The position numbers were made by a program, and so were the translations under genes. From Candidatus Saccharibacteria bacterium UBA6575 (GTDB lineage Bacteria > Patescibacteriota > Saccharimonadia > Saccharimonadales > Saccharimonadaceae), in NCBI GenBank assembly GCA_002434005.1, contig DJJF01000009.1, forward strand, positions 1 through 31,070: a stretch of DNA of 31,070 nt, written 5' to 3'. Of the stretch, positions 23,977-29,971 are shown piece by piece (position 1 is the stretch's first letter; each line of letters begins with the position of its first letter). Under the pieces are notes generated by a model. That model was given only the letters and a program-made list of their open reading frames with translations, made no database searches and was not told where the DNA came from.

Positions 23977-24001
23977 CGTTTGTGTTTTACACCGTAGCCG
24001 T

Positions 24002-24007
24002 TATAAT
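24002..24007 (+). promoter_or_regulatory. ftsA -10 box
   Basis: TATAAT ends 7 nt before the ATG at 24015, so the predicted transcript starts at the start codon. The -35 region (TTGTGT at 23980) is weak. Confidence 0.6.
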
Positions 24008-24014
24008 AATGCTC

Positions 24015-25274
24015 ATGCAAGAAAACTCTCGTTACGCCGTCGGACTCGACATTGGTACATCGACGGTGCGATGTGTCGTAGGGCATATCGATGGCGAGAG
24101 CGGAACTCCAACAGTTGTCGGTATCGGTACGGCAGCGAATACGGGTATGAGAAAAGGTGTCGTTGCCAACCTGCAAGGGCCCGCGGCTGCAATTGATAAT
24201 GCGCTTGGCGAGGCTGAACGCATGAGTGGTTACCAAGTTGACTACGCAACTGTGAGCATTAACGGCTCACATATACTGAGTGTCAAAACTGACGGAATGA
24301 TTGCTGTCGGCGCTATGGATCACGAAATCAGTCACGATGATCTACTTCGCATCGAAGATGTCGCGACAGTTGGTAAAATTCCGGCAAACCGCGAAATTCT
24401 AGAAGTTGTTCCGCACAGTTATCGGCTAGACGGACAAGATAATATTAAAGACCCATTAGGTATGACAGGTACGCGCTTAGAGATTCGTGCAAACGTCGTA
24501 TCGGCGTTGGCGCCGCACCTCCATAACTTACAGAAGTCGGCTGAAATGGCGAAAGTTGATGCGCACACGATTGTGCCAAGCGTCTTGTCGGGCGCCAAAG
24601 CGGTTCTGAAGGAGCAGCAGCTCGAGAATGGTGTAGCGGTCATCGATCTTGGCGCAAGTACTACTGGCGTTGCCGTGTTTGAAGAAGGTGACCTGCAATA
24701 CGTCGGCATAGTACCGCTTGGTGGTGCCAATATTACAAACGATCTTGCGATCGGCCTGAAGACCGATCCAGAGGTAGCTGAGAGCGTAAAGGTAAAACAT
24801 GCCGTTGCTACTGGGCGTGGATCATCGGAAGGTATCAGCGTTAAGGATGGCGACGATATTCATAGCTTTAACACGACTGATATCGACGAAATTGTTGAGG
24901 CGCGACTTGAAGAAATCTTTGAAGCAGTTGAAGCAGAACTTAAAAAAGCTGGGCGAGCTGGCCAGTTACCAAGCGGCGTAGTGCTGATTGGCGGCGGCGC
25001 CAACATGAAGAAAATTACTGACTTTGCCAAAGAAAAACTTGGCCTAGCCGCGCGTGTTGGCAAGGCTTCTGGCCTCGGCGGAGCAGTAGATTCGATTGAA
25101 CAACCGGAGTATGCAACTGCATGTGGGCTCATGCTCGTTGACGCCGATGCGCACGCTTCCAACAGGGGTAAAAATGGTACTCATTCGGGAAGTCGCGGAT
25201 CAAAAGAAGCTGTAAAATCGCTTAAAAACGCATCGAAAAGCGCTCGCAAATTCCTCGGTCGTTTCAAAGCTTAA
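24015..25274 (+). CDS. ftsA: Cell division protein FtsA
   Basis: This 419-residue actin-like ATPase tethers FtsZ to the membrane. It has the phosphate-1 loop GLDIGTSTVRC at the start, the SHS2-like 1C insertion, then VIDLGASTTGVAVF and VLIGGGANMKKI. The basic tail (residues about 395-419, KSLKNASKSARKFLGRFKA) can form the membrane-binding amphipathic helix. ATG at 24015 fits the conserved N-terminus and the promoter; upstream ATGs would lie in the preceding terminator. Confidence 0.94.
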   Translation: MQENSRYAVGLDIGTSTVRCVVGHIDGESGTPTVVGIGTAANTGMRKGVVANLQGPAAAIDNALGEAERMSGYQVDYATVSINGSHILSVKTDGMIAVGAMDHEISHDDLLRIEDVATVGKIPANREILEVVPHSYRLDGQDNIKDPLGMTGTRLEIRANVVSALAPHLHNLQKSAEMAKVDAHTIVPSVLSGAKAVLKEQQLENGVAVIDLGASTTGVAVFEEGDLQYVGIVPLGGANITNDLAIGLKTDPEVAESVKVKHAVATGRGSSEGISVKDGDDIHSFNTTDIDEIVEARLEEIFEAVEAELKKAGRAGQLPSGVVLIGGGANMKKITDFAKEKLGLAARVGKASGLGGAVDSIEQPEYATACGLMLVDADAHASNRGKNGTHSGSRGSKEAVKSLKNASKSARKFLGRFKA

Positions 25275-25280
25275 TTATAT

Positions 25281-25304
25281 TGTTCATGGGTGGTATACTG
25301 AACA
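25281..25304 (+). promoter_or_regulatory. ftsZ promoter with inverted repeat over the -10 box
   Basis: TGG-TATACT (25291-25299) is an extended -10 box. The perfect inverted repeat TGTTCA-N12-TGAACA (25281-25304) encloses it and could be an operator. The remaining leader to 25371 is about 65 nt and shows no clear second gene. Confidence 0.55.
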
Positions 25305-25370
25305 TGAGCAAACATTTTGAATAGGGAAAATCTAGGATTTTAGTGCCAAGGAAAGTGGGTAGCGATAACA

Positions 25371-26579
25371 ATGCCTGAAGTAAAACCAAGTGAAATACAG
25401 ACATTTGCCAGCATCAAAGTAGTTGGTGTCGGTGGTGCAGGTGGCTCTGCTGTAAACCGCATGAAGGATGCTGGTCTTGCTGGTGTGCAGTTTATTGCTA
25501 TGAACACCGACGCTCAGGCTCTGCATAATTCTAAAGCAGACGTAAAGATTCACCTTGGCAAAGAAGCAACTGGCGGACTTGGTGCCGGTGCTGATCCTTC
25601 CAAAGGCGAACAGGCGGCAAATGAATCACGCGACGAAATTAAAGGGGCGCTCGAGGGTGCTGACATGGTATTCGTTACCATTGGCGCAGGTGGCGGTACA
25701 GGTTCTGGTGCAGGCCACGTGGTTGCCGAAATCGCTCGCGAACTTGGCATCCTTGTCGTTGGCGTTGCCACAAAGCCATTTAGTTTCGAAGGTGAAAAGC
25801 GTCGTGTAAACGCAGAATGGGCTGTCGCACAGCTCGGTCGTCAAGTTGACACTATGATCACCATACCGAATGACCGTCTACTCCAAACGATCGATCGCCG
25901 TACTCCACTGCTTGAAACCTTCAAGATCGCTGATGATGTGCTTCGGCAGGGTGTTCAGGGTATTTCTGAACTAATTACTGAACACGGTTTGATCAACCTC
26001 GACTTTGCCGACGTAAAGGCAATTATGAGCAATGCTGGAAGCGCACTTATGGGAATTGGCCGTGCATCGGGCGATGACCGCGCCGCACAGGCTGCCCAGC
26101 AGGCGATTGAATCACCACTGATCGAAGTATCAATTGACGGTGCTAAGGGCGTGCTGTTCAACGTGACCGGTGGTTACGACATGTCTATGAGTGAAATCCA
26201 GGAAGCAGCCGAGATTATCACAAGTGCCGTATCGCCAGACGCAAACATCATCTTTGGTGCAACCTTGAAACCAGAATTAGAAGACGAGCTGATCATCACG
26301 GTCATCGCAACAGGTTTCGACAGTGCCTTCTTTGAAGAACAAGCTGCGAGTCTCGATATGCCTAGTGCTCGCACAGCGCAATCAGCCGAGTCAACAGCTC
26401 CACAACTCGATGAGAAAATGGTTGAATCGGTTAACCTAGAACTCGATAAAGAAGATCCTGCTGCCCATTTTGCAGATGACTCAAATGGTACGGACATTTG
26501 GAATCAACCCGAAGAAGATGAAGACGATACGCCAGCATTTCTCCGTCGCCGAAAGAAGAAAAACAAAGAGAACGAATAA
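25371..26579 (+). CDS. ftsZ: Cell division protein FtsZ
   Basis: This 402-residue tubulin-like GTPase builds the division ring. It has GVGGAGGSAVNRM at the start, the tubulin signature GAGGGTGSGAGH, the T7 loop NLDFADVKAIM, and a disordered acidic linker. The C-terminal peptide DTPAFLRRRKKK is the usual binding site for FtsA. All functional blocks are intact. nrdR follows after 11 nt with its own ribosome site (AAAGGAG). Confidence 0.97.
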   Translation: MPEVKPSEIQTFASIKVVGVGGAGGSAVNRMKDAGLAGVQFIAMNTDAQALHNSKADVKIHLGKEATGGLGAGADPSKGEQAANESRDEIKGALEGADMVFVTIGAGGGTGSGAGHVVAEIARELGILVVGVATKPFSFEGEKRRVNAEWAVAQLGRQVDTMITIPNDRLLQTIDRRTPLLETFKIADDVLRQGVQGISELITEHGLINLDFADVKAIMSNAGSALMGIGRASGDDRAAQAAQQAIESPLIEVSIDGAKGVLFNVTGGYDMSMSEIQEAAEIITSAVSPDANIIFGATLKPELEDELIITVIATGFDSAFFEEQAASLDMPSARTAQSAESTAPQLDEKMVESVNLELDKEDPAAHFADDSNGTDIWNQPEEDEDDTPAFLRRRKKKNKENE

Positions 26580-26590
26580 AGGAGTAGGCT

Positions 26591-27040
26591 ATGCCAGCCC
26601 CACTTAATATCGGTGACAGCCGAGTCCTGGAATCCCGCGAAGTCGGCGATGGCAAGACAATCAGACGCCGCCGCGAATCATCGGACGGACGACGCTTTAC
26701 TACATATGAACGAATTGAAAAGCCGAACCTGGCCGTTATTAAGAAAGACGGTACACGAGAATTATTCGATCGTGATAAATTAGCCGGTGCAATCAAGCAG
26801 TCTGTTGGTAAATTCTTTTCGAGCGAAGTCGAAGTGGAAGAAATTGTATCGGACGTAGAAGATGCGATTTACAATGTTGGCGACAGTGAAGTGTTCTCAA
26901 AGCAAATCGGTGAAATGGTACTCGATAAACTCGAAGCCCGAAACCAAGTTGCCTATGTGAGATTTGCTAGTGTTTTCCATGATTTCAAGACTCTTGATGA
27001 CTTCGTAGAAATTCTTGCCCGCCGGCAGAAGAAGGACTAA
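26591..27040 (+). CDS. nrdR: NrdR-like regulator without zinc-ribbon cysteines
   Basis: This 149-residue protein aligns with NrdR, the repressor of ribonucleotide reductase genes, through DSRVLESREVGDGKTIRRRR, the RRFTTYER block, and an intact ATP-cone (VIKKDGTRELFDRDKL and on). NrdR normally has a four-cysteine zinc ribbon. Here the first pair (CPxC) reads APLN and the second pair is replaced by SSDG with a one-residue deletion; there is no cysteine in the whole protein. DNA-contact arginines are kept. Nucleotide sensing is likely retained, while the zinc fold is probably lost or replaced. ATG at 26591 follows AAAGGAG. It overlaps the next gene by one base. Confidence 0.85.
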   Translation: MPAPLNIGDSRVLESREVGDGKTIRRRRESSDGRRFTTYERIEKPNLAVIKKDGTRELFDRDKLAGAIKQSVGKFFSSEVEVEEIVSDVEDAIYNVGDSEVFSKQIGEMVLDKLEARNQVAYVRFASVFHDFKTLDDFVEILARRQKKD

Positions 27041-27297
27041 TGAAAGTAATCATCATTTATCGGTCAGACAGTGAACACGGATCGACCGTTGAGCAATACC
27101 TGCGAGATTTCTCAACACGAACGGGTCGTGAGCTTGAAGTGATGGATCCTGATTCCGCAGAAGGAATCGCGCTCTGTCAGACATACGACATAGTTGAATA
27201 TCCTTCAGCAATCGCAATATCAGATGACGGGCAAATGCAGTCAACCTGGCGAGGATTACCGCTACCGACAATATCGGAACTAAGCTACTATACATAA
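27040..27297 (+). CDS. Thioredoxin-fold protein without catalytic cysteines
   Basis: This 85-residue protein has a thioredoxin-like layout: beta strand VIIIYR, the active-site position, helix, then YDIVEYPSAIAI with the cis-proline and DDGQMQSTWRGLPLP. At the position of the CxxC motif it has SEHG, so it cannot carry out the usual dithiol exchange. The only cysteine (LCQTYD) is elsewhere. It lies next to a VKOR gene, so a chaperone or partner role is possible. Confidence 0.7.
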   Translation: MKVIIIYRSDSEHGSTVEQYLRDFSTRTGRELEVMDPDSAEGIALCQTYDIVEYPSAIAISDDGQMQSTWRGLPLPTISELSYYT

Positions 27298-27298
27298 T

Positions 27299-27928
27299 AT
27301 GCAACGTCTTAAAGCCTTTTTTACTCACTCTGATACAAACATTCGCGATAACCGTTGGATTTTTACTAGCATGTTAGTTGGTGCGGTGCTTAGTCTCATC
27401 GCAGCGTTCGTGTTGTCCGTTGAGTCGTTTCATCTTGCAAAGAATCCCGATGCGCAGCTGTCGTGCAGTGTCAATATCGTACTTAACTGTGCTACTGTCG
27501 CGAAACATCCGTCGGCTGAAATGCTTGGGTTCCCAAACAGCTTCTTTGGTATGGTGGCAGAGCCTATTGTAATAACAGTTGCGATTGCTGGGCTTGCGGG
27601 TATTCGATTTCCGCGTAAATTTATGTTTGCGGCACAGATCGGATACACTCTGGGGCTTATCTATGCGTTAGTCCTGCTTGGCATCAGCTATTTCATCATC
27701 CAGGCACTATGCCCATGGTGCCTGCTGGTCACACTTACTACTATATTGGTATGGTTTGCGATCACGCGCTATAACATCAGGGAAAACAATTTATTCTTAC
27801 CAAAACAGGCGCAATCGTCGCTTAAGACATTCATTAAAAAGGATTATGACAAGCTGGCAATGTTCAGCCTAATAGCTTTTATTGTATTAGCAATCGTGGT
27901 GAAATACGGCGATGGCATATTCATTTAA
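27299..27928 (+). CDS. VKOR-family disulfide-forming membrane protein
   Basis: This 209-residue protein has five hydrophobic segments, the first at about residues 21-41. It has the VKOR active-site features: loop cysteines C56 and C64, the conserved serine S72, and CPWC (C138, C141) at the membrane. VKOR passes electrons from a DsbA-like thiol oxidase to quinone, forming disulfides in exported proteins such as the pilins and the secreted protease of this window. There is no fused thioredoxin domain. It starts one base after the preceding thioredoxin-fold gene ends. Confidence 0.9.
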   Translation: MQRLKAFFTHSDTNIRDNRWIFTSMLVGAVLSLIAAFVLSVESFHLAKNPDAQLSCSVNIVLNCATVAKHPSAEMLGFPNSFFGMVAEPIVITVAIAGLAGIRFPRKFMFAAQIGYTLGLIYALVLLGISYFIIQALCPWCLLVTLTTILVWFAITRYNIRENNLFLPKQAQSSLKTFIKKDYDKLAMFSLIAFIVLAIVVKYGDGIFI

Positions 27929-28817
27929 GGTTTCCAAGGTGCAGAATTCAACGGCAGGGCTGATTGTATTTTTCGCCTGGTATGTAGCCGCTTCGCTCAC
28001 TGTGCTCGTAATGAATGGCAGCTTGCAAGATGTTCTTCGAACATCGGCGAGCGTGTTTGTTAGCGTGCTGGTATTTATGTCACTCATGTTCTTAGTGAGT
28101 CGGGTTTTGAAGCGCACTGACATTGTGGATGCGGCATGGGGTCCTGCGTTCGTTGTTGCTGCATTCGCAGCATTTGTGATTAATCCTTACGAGCTTCACG
28201 TGGGACTGAATTCACAGACACTAGTAACTCTACTTGTTACGGCATGGGCTGCTCGACTAAGTTTTGTAATCACCAGACGACTTATCAATAAGCCCGAAGA
28301 TAAACGCTACGTTGATCTTCGTAAACAATGGAAGGGCAATGAGTCAGTTAATACATTTCTACGTATCTTTGTTGTCCAGGCCGCGCTAGCATGCGTGATA
28401 TCAAGCGCAGTTGTTCATATTAATCTTTCAATGCCTGCAATTCTTGGCGTGTTTGCATGCGTGGGGCTACTAGTATGGGTGATTGGATTCAGTTTCGAGA
28501 CTATTGGTGACTGGCAACTCAAAAGGTTTCTAAGCGATCCAAAGAACAAAGGAAAATTAATGACAAGTGGGCTTTGGAAATATACCAGGCACCCAAATTA
28601 TTTCGGAGAAGCCACAATGTGGTGGGGAATTTTTATTATCGCGCTTGGTACTCCGTATGGCTGGCTTGGCATTATTACTCCTGTGGTCATAACCTACCTG
28701 CTTCTATTTGTATCTGGCGTACCCATGACCGAACGAGCATTCAAGGCTAAACCGGGGTGGGCTACGTACAAAAAGCAGACTAGCAAGTTCTTACCACTAC
28801 CGCCAAAACGCGACTAG
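27912..28817 (+). CDS. DUF1295 / steroid 5-alpha-reductase-like membrane protein
   Basis: This 301-residue protein has about seven membrane segments. Its C-terminal block, with GLWKYTRHPNYFGEATMWWG and later ERAFKAKPGWATYKKQTS, is typical of DUF1295 and isoprenylcysteine methyltransferase-like families, in which this region binds the cofactor (NADPH or S-adenosylmethionine). The substrate is unknown. Its start overlaps the end of the VKOR gene by 17 nt, so it is part of that operon. Confidence 0.85.
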   Translation: MAYSFKVSKVQNSTAGLIVFFAWYVAASLTVLVMNGSLQDVLRTSASVFVSVLVFMSLMFLVSRVLKRTDIVDAAWGPAFVVAAFAAFVINPYELHVGLNSQTLVTLLVTAWAARLSFVITRRLINKPEDKRYVDLRKQWKGNESVNTFLRIFVVQAALACVISSAVVHINLSMPAILGVFACVGLLVWVIGFSFETIGDWQLKRFLSDPKNKGKLMTSGLWKYTRHPNYFGEATMWWGIFIIALGTPYGWLGIITPVVITYLLLFVSGVPMTERAFKAKPGWATYKKQTSKFLPLPPKRD

Positions 28818-28820
28818 ATG

Positions 28821-28849
28821 TTGCATTATTCATAATAAAATGCTATAAT
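28821..28849 (+). promoter_or_regulatory. Strong promoter of the 28912 cassette
   Basis: TTGCAT (28821-28826), a 17-bp spacer ending in TGC, and TATAAT (28844-28849). Transcription should start near 28856. Confidence 0.85.
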
Positions 28850-28857
28850 ATATGTAG

Positions 28858-28896
28858 ACACATGGGTTCACTCGGCATGCAGCCGTGCTTATGTGT
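28858..28896 (+). promoter_or_regulatory. Hairpin in the leader of the 28912 gene
   Basis: ACACAT (28858-28863) pairs with ATGTGT (28891-28896) and CGGC with GCCG (28873-28885). The GAGGGGG ribosome site lies just after the stem and 5 nt before the ATG. The stem may keep the leader intact or control access. Confidence 0.6.
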
Positions 28897-28911
28897 AGTG
28901 AGGGGGCAGAA

Positions 28912-29259
28912 ATGTCCGCTTTTGTGTTCACACTCAGAATGAAGGTCCCCAAGCCTTCAACGACCATTCCTGGTCGCAACATGATCGTCATCAAGAGCAA
29001 TGTCAGGATCCCTGACTTCGTTCTGAACGAACTTCAGCGGATCATTCCGACGATGTTCGTTGAGCGGCTCAGGCAGAACCACACTGTGATCTTCCACATG
29101 TATCCACATGAATGGAAATTCTTCGGTGAAGGTATTTTGGGGGCGCTGGTGCGAGCACCGAGTAATTCTCGGAAGCTTTTCCCGGCTCAGATCATTACCG
29201 AGGAGCGATTCACCTGCCGGATCATCGATTGGGTCCAGTATCCGATTCTTCCGCGGTAG
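28912..29259 (+). CDS. Orphan small protein in a GC-rich stand-alone cassette
   Basis: This 115-residue soluble protein is basic, with alternating beta and helical-looking stretches (FVFTLRMKV, VLNELQRIIPTMFVERL, RFTCRIIDWVQY). No family is recognised. ATG at 28912 is supported by GAGGGGG 5 nt upstream. Codons favour C and G endings, unlike the DUF1295 gene before it and ileS after it. It has its own promoter, leader hairpin and large terminator. Confidence 0.6.
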   Translation: MSAFVFTLRMKVPKPSTTIPGRNMIVIKSNVRIPDFVLNELQRIIPTMFVERLRQNHTVIFHMYPHEWKFFGEGILGALVRAPSNSRKLFPAQIITEERFTCRIIDWVQYPILPR

Positions 29260-29285
29260 CACGAACACAATTTCATAGAGTCAGG

Positions 29286-29309
29286 AGTGTTCATCAAAGA
29301 TGAACACTT
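29286..29309 (+). other. Perfect short hairpin in the 3' region
   Basis: A 10-bp stem AGTGTTCATC/GATGAACACT with a 3-base loop AAA lies about 25 nt after the stop of the 28912 gene. It has no T-run, so it is more likely a 3'-protecting structure than a terminator. Confidence 0.7.
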
Positions 29310-29356
29310 GTAGTACCCATTTGCTATCAATTGGGAAACCATACAGACTCACACTT

Positions 29357-29433
29357 GAGTCCGCAAAAAGAGATCCATAGAATATACACATATTGTATGT
29401 TCAAGGCTATGTATCTCATAGCGGACTCTTTTT
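29357..29433 (+). terminator. Large composite terminator before the T-box
   Basis: Nested helices form one long hairpin: GAGTCCGC/GCGGACTC (29357-29364 with 29421-29428), GAGAT/ATCTC, ATAG/CTAT and ATACA/TGTAT at the top, followed by TTTTT. GACTC at 29346-29350 can pair with the 5' arm instead and compete with it. The 3' end resembles the 23960-23980 terminator. Confidence 0.8.
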
Positions 29434-29447
29434 CGTTGAAGGAGAAG

Positions 29448-29476
29448 TTGAGATAAATAACAGGGAATAGTACAAT
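29448..29476 (+). promoter_or_regulatory. Promoter of the T-box-ileS transcript
   Basis: TTGAGA (29448-29453), a 17-bp spacer and TACAAT (29471-29476). Transcription would start near 29483, at the first bases of Stem I. Confidence 0.7.
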
Positions 29477-29480
29477 TAAA

Positions 29481-29678
29481 CGTATCCGTTTGAGTAGCTA
29501 TCATCTACGAATCACATGATACGGAACAGGAAGAACGGCCCCATGCCTAGTAGAACCTGTCGCGAACGCTGCGATAAAGCGATCAACTAAGTGCTAAGAT
29601 TCTCTTCTTAGAAACCGGATGGTACCTCCCTAGTATGGGATCCGGTGTCCAAGAAGGGATTTTTAATTGGAGAAAATA
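29481..29678 (+). ncRNA. T-box riboswitch (isoleucine), ultrashort Stem I type
   Basis: All parts of a T-box can be drawn. Stem I: CGTATC/GATACG (29481-29523) with inner GTAG/CTAC; the specifier loop holds AUC (29511-29513) followed by A, an isoleucine codon. Stem II: ACAGG/CCTGT (29526-29560) with AGUA-GAA S-turn-like bases. Stem IIA/B: CGC/GCG and CGCT/AGCG interlock as a pseudoknot (29561-29581). Stem III: CTAAG/CTTAG (29594-29611). Antiterminator/antisequestrator: CCGGA, the T-box bulge TGGTACC (29620-29626), TCCC/GGGA, TCCGG. The bulge base U matches the A discriminator of tRNA-Ile. Uncharged tRNA-Ile should switch on the downstream ileS operon. Output could be translational (CCTCC in the bulge region against GGAG at 29669) or transcriptional (weak GATCC/GGATT stem plus T-run at 29660); the sequence does not decide. 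The class is known from actinobacterial ileS. Confidence 0.9.
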
Positions 29679-29971
29679 TGAGCGAATATAGTCCAGGATC
29701 ACCCGAATTTGAAACAGAACCCGCACTAGACAGGGTTGCATTGGTTGAGCGTTTGCAGAGCCTTGGTATTGATGTTGAGCTTGAGGATTGGGAAGACGAA
29801 GACGACAACGACATTCTAGGTACGTTAGCGACATTAGCTATGCAATATGACATTGACATGGATGAATTATTCAGAGGGATAGGTTTGGCGATAGAATCGC
29901 GACGTGATTATGACGCACAAGGCAATTTGATAGATGAAGTAGTGTTTAAAGGAGACGAAGGTGAAGTTTAA
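29678..29971 (+). CDS. Small acidic protein co-transcribed with ileS
   Basis: This 97-residue protein is strongly acidic, with runs such as EDWEDEDDND and a mainly helical middle (DILGTLATLAMQYDIDMDELFRGIGLAIES). It has no membrane segment or cysteine, and no family is recognised. GGAG stands 5 nt before the ATG at 29678, the site most exposed to T-box control. Its end overlaps the ileS start by 11 nt, so ileS is probably translated by coupling to it. This makes it the first reading frame under isoleucine control; its job could be regulatory or structural. Confidence 0.75.
   Translation: MSEYSPGSPEFETEPALDRVALVERLQSLGIDVELEDWEDEDDNDILGTLATLAMQYDIDMDELFRGIGLAIESRRDYDAQGNLIDEVVFKGDEGEV

Noticed and set aside
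23940..24014. ftsA extended upstream to 23940
   Set aside because: The added part overlaps the preceding terminator and the ftsA promoter, and FtsA similarity begins at 24015.
29260..29440. Considered as a separate small RNA gene
   Set aside because: Several hairpins are present, but no promoter was found inside this stretch, so it is treated as the 3' end of the 28912 transcript.
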